This document shows positions 16,936 to 24,917 of a DNA stretch of 64,000 nt, piece by piece. The stretch spans positions 62,001 through 126,000 of the forward strand of contig NZ_JAFCLU010000006.1 in assembly GCF_018130385.1 (NCBI RefSeq), given 5' to 3'. Source of the DNA: Bradyrhizobium sp. AUGA SZCCT0283. GTDB lineage: Bacteria > Pseudomonadota > Alphaproteobacteria > Rhizobiales > Xanthobacteraceae. A model generated the notes under the pieces. The model saw only the letters and a program-made list of their open reading frames with translations. It did not search any database and was not told where the DNA came from. Made by a program: the position numbers and the translations under genes. Position 1 is the stretch's first letter, and each line of letters begins with the position of its first letter.

Positions 16936-17430
16936 CTAGGCCGCGCCCTTCAGCTTCTTGGAGCATTCGCTGTAATAGCCGCCGCCCTTCTGGATCCACT
17001 TCAGCCCGCCATTGGCGTTGGTGGCCTTGTTGGCGTTGTACTGATCCACGCAAGTGTGCATGCGAGCCTTGCCGGCGGTCTCCTTTGAATATTTCGGATC
17101 GACGGCGCTCGGATAGACCGCGGGGCCTGACGGTGCAGCAGGCGCCGCAGCTTCCTTGGCTTCCTTCTTGGATTCCTTCTTGGCGGCTTCCTTGGGCGCG
17201 GCGGCCGGAGCCGCAGCGGGGGCAGCCGCCGGCGCAGCGGCAGCGTCGGCGCCGCACTGCGCCTTGCGGAAGTCGTTCCACTTCTGCTCGCCCAGCGTGC
17301 CGGCGGCTTTCGCCGCCTTGTACTTGGCGCTGCATTCCTGCGCAGTGAGCGCCTGCGCCTGCGACGTCATCGCAAACGCAGCCAAACCCGATGCCGCGAT
17401 CGCGGCCAGTATTTTTGCTTGAATAGTCAT
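16936..17430 (-). CDS. Exported Ala/Pro/Lys-rich hypothetical protein
   Basis: 164 residues. A signal peptide (MTIQAKILAAIAASGLAAFAMTSQAQA) is followed by a short domain with LTAQECSAKYKAAKAAGTLGEQKW, then a low-complexity linker of AAAP repeats and a KE-rich segment (AAKKESKKEAKEAA), then a C-terminal domain with two Cys and a GGLKWIQKGGGYYSEC motif. The start at 17430 has AGGAG nine bases upstream, whereas the longer frame lacks one. The first domain resembles small rhizobial proteins near PsiF-type exported proteins. Function unknown. Confidence 0.7.
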   Translation of the reverse strand: MTIQAKILAAIAASGLAAFAMTSQAQALTAQECSAKYKAAKAAGTLGEQKWNDFRKAQCGADAAAAPAAAPAAAPAAAPKEAAKKESKKEAKEAAAPAAPSGPAVYPSAVDPKYSKETAGKARMHTCVDQYNANKATNANGGLKWIQKGGGYYSECSKKLKGAA

Positions 17431-17607
17431 CCCTGGTCTCCTTGGGGCAGTCATCTGCGGCTGCCATCCTAGCGCAACCACCGCTTGCGACAACGCGCGG
17501 GACGTTCTTCCGATCAAAATATTGTGGCGGCCCGTTCAGCTTCATTCACCTGTGGTTCAGCATCGCAGCGCGACGGTTGCGCCCTTGTTTTCAATCCGAG
17601 GTGCCCC

Positions 17608-17874
17608 ATGACGAAGATCTCCTCCCTTGCCACCGCGACAGCCGTGGCTTCCTTTCTGCTGATGGGCGCAGCGTCCGCACAGACCACGGCTCCGGCCAAG
17701 ACCGAGGCGACCAAGACCGAAGCCAAGGCGCCGGCGGAAAAGAAGGCCGAGAAACCGCGCACCGCCGCCTCGCTCGAATGTTCGAAGGAAGCCGACGCCA
17801 AGGGACTTCACGGCAAGGAACGCAAGAAATTCCGCTCCGAGTGCAAGAAGGCCGCCGCCGAAAAGGCGAAGTAA
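17608..17874 (+). CDS. PsiF-repeat exported small protein
   Basis: 88 residues. Signal peptide MTKISSLATATAVASFLLMGAASA, a Thr/Lys/Ala-rich linker, then one PsiF repeat (LECSKEADAKGLHGKERKKF, followed by RSECKKAA), with the conserved Cys pair. In enterobacteria psiF is induced by phosphate starvation, but its biochemical role is unknown. The ATG at 17608 begins the signal peptide; the longer frame start upstream is not supported. Divergent from the Ala/Pro/Lys-rich exported protein, which shares the signal-peptide plus lysine-rich plan. Confidence 0.8.
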   Translation: MTKISSLATATAVASFLLMGAASAQTTAPAKTEATKTEAKAPAEKKAEKPRTAASLECSKEADAKGLHGKERKKFRSECKKAAAEKAK

Positions 17875-18017
17875 CCACTTAGCCGTCCTGCGCGAGGGCC
17901 GTACCGGACCTTCCGCATCTTTTTTGTGACGCCGGCGGACCATCGCCGGCGTCCCCCTGCATTGCTGCAATCGCGTGGCGCATTTGTGCAGCGTATGCGG
18001 ATTTGCCATAAGGCGGC

Positions 18018-19103
18018 GTGAGCCTGATCCCCGCCTCGATGTCCTCCGCCATTGCCGACCGCGCCAAAATTTTTGGCACGCTCGAGACGCTCGTCATCGG
18101 CGCCGCCGGCGGCCTGCTGTTTCTGTGGCTTAACCTGCCGGGCGGGCTGATTTCCGGCGCGATGGCCGCCGTCGGCATCGCCGCGCTGGCCGGGCGCCCG
18201 GTCACCATGCCGCCGATCCTGACCCAGACCGTGCTGGTGCTGCTCGGCATCACGCTGGGCTCGCTGGTGTCGCGGCAACTGATCCAGCACATGAGCGCCT
18301 ATCCCTTGACCATCGGCCTCCTGGCGCTGGCAACGTTCTGCTCGACCTTCGGCTCCAGCTTCTACCTGCAACGCTTCCACGGCTGGGACCAGACCTCGGC
18401 TCTGCTGGCGGGGAGCCCCGGCGCGCTGTCGCAGATTGTCATCCTTGCCGCCGAGAAGGGCGCAGACGTCGCGGGCATTGCCGTGGTGCAGACCGTCCGC
18501 GTGATCATTCTCACGGCCGCACTGCCGCTGCTGCTGGCGTTGACCGGAATAGGGCCTTCGGCGTCGCCGACCTTCACGACGGCGATCGCCTCGCCAGCCG
18601 GACTGGCCGGGCTGATCGCCGCGTCGGTCGCCGTCGCGCTGATGCTGCGGCTGGTGAGTTTTCCGGCGAGTTGGATGTTCGGCGCCATGATCGCTTCCAG
18701 CGTACTGCACGGCACCGGGATGATCGAGGGTGGCCTGCCGCCGTGGATGCGCGGCGTGGCGCTGGTCGGCATCGGCGCCCTGATCGGCACGCGGTTCGCG
18801 CGGGTGAAGAAGTCGACACTGCTCAGCCACATCAACGCGGCGCTGGGCTCGTTCGCCATTGCCATCATCATATCCGCCCTCTTCGTCACGGTGATCGTGC
18901 TGGCCACAAACGTCCGCTTCGCCGACGTCGTGGTCGCCTTCGCGCCGGGTGCGATGGACGCCATGCTGGCGCTGGCGCTGACGCTGCATATCGATCCGAT
19001 TTTCGTCGGCGCCCATCATCTGTCGCGCTTCGTGTTCGTCTCGATCACGACGCCCGGCATTGTGCATCTGTTCGGACGTCCGCAGGAGGATGTGGACGAT
19101 TAG
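18018..19103 (+). CDS. AbrB-type membrane protein (COG3180)
   Basis: 361 residues, about ten hydrophobic segments in two internally repeated halves (LNLPGGLISGAMAAVGIAA near 40 and VSFPASWMFGAMIASSVLH near 215). This is the AbrB duplication family, often mislabelled as a regulator or ammonia monooxygenase; it is a membrane protein, possibly a transporter, of unknown substrate. GTG at 18018 is used as start; ATG at 18039 is an alternative that would remove seven residues and not affect the first helix. Confidence 0.82.
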   Translation: MSLIPASMSSAIADRAKIFGTLETLVIGAAGGLLFLWLNLPGGLISGAMAAVGIAALAGRPVTMPPILTQTVLVLLGITLGSLVSRQLIQHMSAYPLTIGLLALATFCSTFGSSFYLQRFHGWDQTSALLAGSPGALSQIVILAAEKGADVAGIAVVQTVRVIILTAALPLLLALTGIGPSASPTFTTAIASPAGLAGLIAASVAVALMLRLVSFPASWMFGAMIASSVLHGTGMIEGGLPPWMRGVALVGIGALIGTRFARVKKSTLLSHINAALGSFAIAIIISALFVTVIVLATNVRFADVVVAFAPGAMDAMLALALTLHIDPIFVGAHHLSRFVFVSITTPGIVHLFGRPQEDVDD

Positions 19104-19124
19104 GGTGGCGTTCTCTCTCCACTC

Positions 19125-19165
19125 GTCATTCCGGGGCGCGCGCCTTGGCGCGAACCCGGAATGAC
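19125..19165. repeat. Inverted-repeat hairpin after the AbrB-type gene
   Basis: Eleven-base arms GTCATTCCGGG (19125-19135) and CCCGGAATGAC (19155-19165) flank a GC-rich centre. The same kind of element is a common dispersed repeat in rhizobial genomes and may also end transcription of the gene that stops 22 bases earlier. Confidence 0.7.
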
Positions 19166-19650
19166 GGCTGGATATGACTTCGCATTCTCGCGGCGCAATT
19201 CGCCCGAGGCTTGCTGGAAAACTTCCCGCCCTCGTCGATCAGAGGGCGCAGGGAAGACCGGGTGCTTGCTGCACCCGCGGTCTCGCGTGCGATTTGCGCA
19301 AACAAAAGTGCACACGAGCATACAGGGCAGCGGGAGCATTCCGGCCTTCCCTGCGCAATGGCTTTACGGCTTACTTCGTGCTCTTCCCGGAGAACGGCTC
19401 TTTTGCCTCCGTCGCCCGGGAGAAGCGTCGCCCCTCCCGGACTTAGCGCCAGCACCGCGGCGCCCGAACCACACGACTTCGCCGTACGCTTCCGGCGCGT
19501 ACGTCTATCGCGCCATCAGCGTCCATCGCATCTCACCGCACGTTCGTGACGATGGCCAACGCCCCTCATCCGCCGTGAGACGGGCGGAGTTATGCGACTG
19601 ATTTGCGTGGGAACGAAAGCGGAATATTTTTGCGGGAAGGGCTGGACAGG
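19166..19650. repeat. Dispersed non-coding repeat block
   Basis: No convincing gene: all six frames give short arginine/proline-rich shadows with no domain. The sequence reads like a repeat I remember from many Bradyrhizobium genomes, where it is often mis-annotated as small ORFs (for example frames containing AQGRPGACCTRGLA or the C-terminal KYFCKRGW-like segment around 19610-19650). That recollection could not be checked here. Confidence 0.55.
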
Positions 19651-19741
19651 TTTTGACTGATTTGCCCGTCGTGCCAATTGGTCGCAGGCCACTGCATGAA
19701 GTTGCGCTTGCGCGCCAAGCAAATCAGTTCGCAGTGCGTGG

Positions 19742-19830
19742 CGTGGGCAAAGCGACAGCATGCCCACCATCAAGAAGCGCGCTCGATGATAGATGGTGGG
19801 CACGTCGCTCGCGCTCCTTTGCCCACCCTA
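19742..19830. repeat. 89-bp palindromic element, copy 1
   Basis: Starts with CGTGGGCAAAG and ends with CTTTGCCCACCCTA, which are inverted relative to each other, and contains the internal inverted segment GCCCACCAT / ATGGTGGGC. A second copy with the same ends and spacing occurs at 23694-23782. Both are intergenic, consistent with a REP- or MITE-like element. Confidence 0.75.
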
Positions 19831-19909
19831 GGGATCCGCCGGCCTTGCAATTGCGGCTAGTTCAATCCACCTACCCCAAGGGGCGGTATATCAGAAGCGA
19901 CATATCGAA

Positions 19910-20803
19910 TTGGAACGGTTGGACGATCTCGAAGCCTTTCTGGCCGTCATCGAGAAAGGCAGCCAGGCGGCGGCCTCGCGTCATCTTCGGCGTCCGCTGC
20001 AGTCGCTCAACCGGTCGCTGATGGCGCTGGAACGTGCGCTTGGCGTCGAGTTGGTGAAACGCACCACGCGACGATCGGAACCGACCGAAGCCGGACGCGT
20101 GTTCTACGAGCGCATCAAGCCGGCGGTTGCGGAGATCATCGCGGCGCGGGCCGAGGCAGCCGATCTGCGCGGCGAAATCTCGGGGTCGTTGAAAGTCGGT
20201 GCGCCCATCCTGTTTGCGTCGTCCTATGTGGCGCCGGTCGTCGGCCGTTTTCTAAAGCTCTATCCCAACGTGGACGTCGAGCTCCGGGCCTCCGACGAAC
20301 AGGTCGATCTCGCTGCGGAAGGCCTCGATGTCGCCGTCCGGATTGGCGACTCCGCCGACGAATCCCTGATCGCGCGCCGATTGCATGCGCTGCGCGTCGT
20401 CATCGTCGGCGCGCCATCCTATTTCGCCGAACATCGGCGGCCGCAGCATCCCGGCGATCTCGCGCAGCACGCCTGCATCTTGCGGGCCGGCGCCGAGGTG
20501 GTCGACAAATGGCCGTTTCGCATCGACGGCCAGCATCAGTCGGTCAGGGTGCACGGCCGCTTCCGTTCGAACAGCGCCGCATCGATCCGCGCGGCCGCGC
20601 GGGAAGGCGCGGGCCTTGCGCGATTGCCGCTATGGCAGGTCGGCGATCTCGTCGCGCAGGGCGCGCTCACGATCGTACTTCCGGAATTCGAAACCGAGGG
20701 CATGCCGATCCAGCTCGTATGGCCGCCGACACGGGCGCCGCTGGAACGCGCCCGGCGGTTCGTGGATTTTCTGGCGGGCAGCCTGAAGACCGATCTGCTT
20801 TAG
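19910..20803 (+). CDS. LysR-family transcriptional regulator
   Basis: 297 residues, usual LysR length. The winged helix-turn-helix lies at residues 1-60 (LDDLEAFLAVIEKGSQAAASRHL, then LQSLNRSLMALERALGVELV). The effector domain is full length (ISGSLKVGAPILFASSYVAPVVGRF to residue 290). It belongs to the DsdC/CrgA-like group that regulates quinone or redox-stress genes. The start is a TTG at 19910, giving MERLDDLEAF; there is no upstream ATG in frame. Its target is not evident; it converges on the FAD oxidoreductase gene. Confidence 0.88.
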   Translation: MERLDDLEAFLAVIEKGSQAAASRHLRRPLQSLNRSLMALERALGVELVKRTTRRSEPTEAGRVFYERIKPAVAEIIAARAEAADLRGEISGSLKVGAPILFASSYVAPVVGRFLKLYPNVDVELRASDEQVDLAAEGLDVAVRIGDSADESLIARRLHALRVVIVGAPSYFAEHRRPQHPGDLAQHACILRAGAEVVDKWPFRIDGQHQSVRVHGRFRSNSAASIRAAAREGAGLARLPLWQVGDLVAQGALTIVLPEFETEGMPIQLVWPPTRAPLERARRFVDFLAGSLKTDLL

Positions 20804-20825
20804 CGCCTCGCAAGACACCTGCGCA

Positions 20826-22250
20826 TCAGAACAAATTATAGCCAGGCGCAAGCAGATGTCCGGGATCATAGCGCTGCTTGGCTTCGCGAAGCTGCGGCCA
20901 GCCTGATCCGAAATGAGCCGTCCAGTCGTCAGATGACATGGCAAAGGCACCAACCGGATACTGAATGCCGCCGGCTTCGCGAATGCGATCATACAGCATG
21001 CGATTTTCCGCGAGCATCCGTTCCGCTGTCGCCGCATCGTTCGATGCCGGGATGCGAATGAGATTGAAGACAAAGACAATGTCTTCCGCCGGCAGCCGGA
21101 CCAGCGGGGTCCGAAATGCCTTCGTAAACAAGGGATAGAAGGTGATGCGTCCGAACGGACCGACCGCATCGCCCTTCAGGCCGGCCAGAATGCCGGCGGC
21201 GAGCCGTTCGGCGTTGCTGCCGCGCAGGAACGTCAGGAACCAGGGCTGCGGATTGGACCACTGGCCTTTGGACCGCAGCAGCGTTTCGAACTTTCCGAAC
21301 GCCAGCGCATCCTCGCGATAGGTCAGGTCGGTGATGACGGCGGCGCTGCGCTCGTCCGACAGTCCGGACAGCACGGCCTTGTCGTCGGGAGCCGAACCGG
21401 TCGCATGATATACCGCACCGTCGAGTTGATACCGCCAGCCGCCGCTTCCGTCGGGAAGGACCGCCCCCTGCAACTGGTCGAAGCGCCCTTCCGTCAGCAC
21501 GCGCCGCTGGTCCGCCGCCAGCGACGGCAAATCGCGGTAGAATAGCTGAAAGCGACGGACACGCTCCGGCGCGGGCACCAGGCGCAGCGTCGCGCGCGTG
21601 ACGATGCTGCATTGCCCGAGGCCGGCGCGGGTGCCATCAAAGAGATCCGGATTCTCGGTCGCTGAACAGCTCACCTCTTTCCCCTCGCCCGTCACCACAT
21701 CCAGCGCGATGACGTTATCGGTTTGCATGCCATGCCGGGACGATGTCGCGCCGATGCCGCCCACCGCGATCGTTCCGCCGACCGAGAGGCCGAGATAGTT
21801 GGTCAGCACCGGCGGCGTGAGCGCTAGCGCCAATGTCGCATCCAGCAGATCCCGCCACGTCGCTCCGGCGTCGACCGCGACGCGATCCTGTTGGATATCG
21901 CGGATCGCGTTCATCGCGCTCATATCGACCACGATGCCGTCTTCGACCAAGGCACGACCATAGATCGAATGGCCCTGCCCGCGCGCCGCCACCTTGACGC
22001 CCTGACCTTTGGCCCAACGCATCAAGCTCACAATGTCCGCACTCGACGCGGGCCTGAGTACGCCGCGCGGCTGCCTGTGAATGAGGCGGCCGAAATCATG
22101 GGCCGTTGCGGCGCGAACTTCTGGCTCGAGGCTGACATTGCCGGGAAGAGGCGGACGATCGACCGCTTGCGCCGATGTCGTCAGCTCGCTGGCGAGCGCG
22201 GCGGTGACGCCGAGGCCTGCACTCAAAAACATTCGTCGGTCCGATGGCAT
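20826..22250 (-). CDS. Tat-exported FAD-linked oxidoreductase, cytokinin-dehydrogenase-like
   Basis: 474-residue flavoprotein of the vanillyl-alcohol-oxidase fold. A Tat-type signal (DRRMFLSAGLGVTAALA) suggests export. The FAD domain contains RGQGHSIYG with His94, the residue that carries covalent FAD in cytokinin dehydrogenases, then LGLSVGGT, GMQTDNVIALDVVTGEGK and GLGQCSIVTRATL. The C-terminal half follows the plant CKX plan: PQPWFLTFLRGS, GRITFYPL and the terminal WPQLREAKQRYDPGHLLAPG. CKX enzymes oxidatively cleave N6-isoprenoid cytokinins; the substrate here is inferred. The start at 22250 has AAGGAGG seven bases upstream; the longer frame start at 22436 does not. Confidence 0.82.
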   Translation of the reverse strand: MPSDRRMFLSAGLGVTAALASELTTSAQAVDRPPLPGNVSLEPEVRAATAHDFGRLIHRQPRGVLRPASSADIVSLMRWAKGQGVKVAARGQGHSIYGRALVEDGIVVDMSAMNAIRDIQQDRVAVDAGATWRDLLDATLALALTPPVLTNYLGLSVGGTIAVGGIGATSSRHGMQTDNVIALDVVTGEGKEVSCSATENPDLFDGTRAGLGQCSIVTRATLRLVPAPERVRRFQLFYRDLPSLAADQRRVLTEGRFDQLQGAVLPDGSGGWRYQLDGAVYHATGSAPDDKAVLSGLSDERSAAVITDLTYREDALAFGKFETLLRSKGQWSNPQPWFLTFLRGSNAERLAAGILAGLKGDAVGPFGRITFYPLFTKAFRTPLVRLPAEDIVFVFNLIRIPASNDAATAERMLAENRMLYDRIREAGGIQYPVGAFAMSSDDWTAHFGSGWPQLREAKQRYDPGHLLAPGYNLF

Positions 22251-22535
22251 GAAGCCCTCCTTGTCCAGAGGCCGCGATACTTGTCCGTAAAGCTGCGGCG
22301 TCGCATGGCATGAGACAATCGTCGCCGCGCCGGAGGGACATTCCCGAAAACCGGGGAGGATCCCATTGCAGCGGTCGCCGTTGATGCCCAATGAGCGCAG
22401 CGCGATGGAACTCGCCGCGGCGCTTTCTCGACGCATGACCGTTTTCGCCGGATTTACGTCATTTCAGACGGATCGTGGCGGCAGTAGAACGGAAGTCGAT
22501 TGACTCGATTGAAATGAGTGAGGCGCGAGCCAACC

Positions 22536-23687
22536 ATGAATTCGCGACGTCTATTGTGGAGCGCGCTCGGCGCCATCGTGCTTTTTGCCGTGATCGCCGG
22601 GGCCTGGATTTTCTCGCTGCCGCCAGCGCCAGCCGTCGCGGCCCCGCCGGCGATCGCGCAGGACGAGCGCGATGCGACGGTCGCGGCGCTGAAGCCGCCG
22701 AAGCGGCAGCGCCCGCTGATCGCCATCATCGGCATCAACAACGCTACCGAAACCACCGACTACCTGATGCCTTACGGCATCCTCACGCGCGCCGACGTCG
22801 CCGACGTCGTGACGCTGGCAACGGCGCCCGGCCCCGTCACACTGTTTCCGACACTGAAGGTCGAGCCGCAGGCAACCGTCGCGGAGTTCGATGCGCGGCA
22901 TCCCGATGGGGCGGACTATGTCATCGTCCCCGCCATGAGCCGCGACGACGATCCCGAGGCGCTGCAATGGATCCGGAACCAGTCGGCCAAGAAGGCGATC
23001 ATCATCGGCGTCTGCGCCGGCGCCAAGGTGGTCGGCGATGCCGGGCTGCTCCATGGCAAGCGCGCGACCACACACTGGTATTCGGTCAAGGAATTGCGCG
23101 GCAAGCATCCGACGATGCGCTACGTCGAGGACCGGCGGCTGGTGGTCGATGGCGGCGTGGCGACGACGACCGGCATCTCAGCGTCGATGCCGATGTCGCT
23201 GACGCTGATCGAGGCGATTGCCGGACCGGAGAAGGCCAAAGCGGTCGGACGGGATATCGGACTCGCCGATTGGGACGCGCGGCACGAAAGCGATGCGTTC
23301 AAGTTCACGCGCCCGTTTGCGCTGACGGCAATCCGCAATACGGCCGCGTTCTGGACGCACGAGCGGCTCGGCATCGAACTCAAGGAAGGCGTCGACGAAG
23401 TTTCGCTGGCGCTGGTCGCTGACGCGTGGTCGCGGACCTATCGGTCGCAGGCGGTGACGTTTGCGCGCGCAGCAGGCGCCCAACAAAGCCGCAACGGCAT
23501 CCGCATCTTGCCCGATGAGGTCGCGACGAGCTGGCCGGCGGAGCGGCGGCTACCATCTGTCGGGGATCGGAAACCAGCGGAAGCGCTGGACAACGCGCTG
23601 CAGGGAATTGCAGCGCGCTATGGGACGCGCACCACCGATTTCGTCGCGATGCAGCTCGAGTATCCGAGGCACCGAGCGACGCAGTGA
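22536..23687 (+). CDS. Membrane-anchored DJ-1/PfpI-family protein
   Basis: 383 residues. A single N-terminal helix (LLWSALGAIVLFAVIAGAWIF) should anchor it facing the periplasm. Two DJ-1/PfpI-like units follow: the first carries the nucleophile elbow IIIGVCAGAKVV (Cys in G-x-C-x-G), as in PfpI peptidases and glyoxalase III-type proteins, and is preceded by an acidic residue in the expected place. The later part (about 230-380) is not a canonical second domain. ATG at 22536 is chosen because the anchor follows at once; GTG 22518 is possible. No AraC-type HTH is present. Confidence 0.75.
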   Translation: MNSRRLLWSALGAIVLFAVIAGAWIFSLPPAPAVAAPPAIAQDERDATVAALKPPKRQRPLIAIIGINNATETTDYLMPYGILTRADVADVVTLATAPGPVTLFPTLKVEPQATVAEFDARHPDGADYVIVPAMSRDDDPEALQWIRNQSAKKAIIIGVCAGAKVVGDAGLLHGKRATTHWYSVKELRGKHPTMRYVEDRRLVVDGGVATTTGISASMPMSLTLIEAIAGPEKAKAVGRDIGLADWDARHESDAFKFTRPFALTAIRNTAAFWTHERLGIELKEGVDEVSLALVADAWSRTYRSQAVTFARAAGAQQSRNGIRILPDEVATSWPAERRLPSVGDRKPAEALDNALQGIAARYGTRTTDFVAMQLEYPRHRATQ

Positions 23688-23693
23688 CGGTCC

Positions 23694-23782
23694 GTAGGGT
23701 GGGCAAAGCGAAGCGTGTCCACATCAAATGAAAATGTGGATGGATGGTGGGCACGGCGCTGACGCGCCTTTGCCCACCCTAC
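23694..23782. repeat. 89-bp palindromic element, copy 2
   Basis: Perfect 15-base terminal inverted repeats GTAGGGTGGGCAAAG (23694-23708) and CTTTGCCCACCCTAC (23768-23782), with a smaller internal hairpin around CCACAT / ATGTGG. Same size and ends as the copy at 19742-19830. Sits between two convergent genes. Confidence 0.85.
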
Positions 23783-23795
23783 GCACCGACGGTGA

Positions 23796-24878
23796 TCACC
23801 GCCACGGCTCGACGATGATCTTGGTGTGCGCTTCCGGATTGGCGAGATCGGCAAAAGCTTTGGCGACACCGTCGATGCCGACGCTGGCGGTCACCATCGA
23901 GGCGGCATCGACCTGCCCTTCCGCGATCAGGCGCAAGGAATACGCGAATTCCTCCGGTGTGTAGCCCAGCACATACTGAACGTTGAGTTCCTTGAGGATG
24001 CCGAGCATCGGCTCGGAGCGGTCGGTTTCCATGCAGACGCCGACCACGACGATGCGCGCATCGCGCGGCGCGCCCTCGAACACCTGCTGGATCAGGCCGG
24101 GAACGCCGACGCATTCGAAGATCAGCGCTGGCTTCAGCGCCGGCAGCAATGCCTGCAGCGGCGGGCGCGCGGCTTTTTCTTCCGGCGACATCTGGGCATG
24201 TTCGGCCCAGGTCGCATAAGGCTGCGTGCGTGCAGGGTCCACGACCACGTCGGCGCCGAGCTTTTCGGCGAGCGCGCGGCGTGCCGGCGAATAATCGGCG
24301 GCGACGATCGGGTGCAATCCCCTGATCTTCAGCGCCGCGATAACGGCAAGGCCGACCGGCCCGCAGCCGATCACCAGCGGCACCTCGCCGCCCCTGATGT
24401 TGGCTTTCGCCACCGCATGCACGCCGACCGCGAGCGGCTCGGTCAGCGCGGCGTGCTCAGCGGCGAGGCCGTTCGGGACTTCCAGCAGCAAGGCTTCGCT
24501 GAGCAACATGCGCTCGGCATAGGCGCCGACATTATCGTTGGAGTAGCCGATACCCTGCGGGCCCTCCGCGGTCAGCAAGGCCGGCAGCGAACAAACTTTG
24601 GTGCCGGGCTTGAACTTCTGCGTCGTGCCCGGACCATAGTCCAGCACCTCGCAGCAGAATTCGTGGCCGAACACGACGTCGCGCGAAAGATCCATCGGCT
24701 TGCGGCCGGGAAAATGTTTTGCCAGTTCGACCATGCGGTGCGCGTGCTTGCGCGCGTGCAGGTCGGAGCCACAGATGCCGCAGGCGAGCGACTTGACCAG
24801 CACCATGCCTGGGCCCGGCTTGGGTTCAGGCATTTCGTCGACGACAATTTCCCCGTTGCGGAAAATGGCTGCGCGCAT
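23796..24878 (-). CDS. Zinc-binding medium-chain alcohol dehydrogenase
   Basis: 360-residue NAD(P)-dependent MDR dehydrogenase. The catalytic zinc site is visible as Cys36 in LACGICGSDLH and GHE at 71-73. The cofactor fold contains VIGCGPVGLAVIAAL near 168-182. The usual four-cysteine structural zinc lobe is missing: only one Cys lies in the segment KVCSLPALLTAEGPQG. The substrate is unknown; overall the sequence resembles the alcohol/threonine/sorbitol group. Start ATG 24878 follows CGGGAGGAACC. Confidence 0.88.
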   Translation of the reverse strand: MRAAIFRNGEIVVDEMPEPKPGPGMVLVKSLACGICGSDLHARKHAHRMVELAKHFPGRKPMDLSRDVVFGHEFCCEVLDYGPGTTQKFKPGTKVCSLPALLTAEGPQGIGYSNDNVGAYAERMLLSEALLLEVPNGLAAEHAALTEPLAVGVHAVAKANIRGGEVPLVIGCGPVGLAVIAALKIRGLHPIVAADYSPARRALAEKLGADVVVDPARTQPYATWAEHAQMSPEEKAARPPLQALLPALKPALIFECVGVPGLIQQVFEGAPRDARIVVVGVCMETDRSEPMLGILKELNVQYVLGYTPEEFAYSLRLIAEGQVDAASMVTASVGIDGVAKAFADLANPEAHTKIIVEPWR

Positions 24879-24917
24879 GGTTCCTCCCGTGATTTTTGTT
24901 CACCTTAGCACGGAGGT

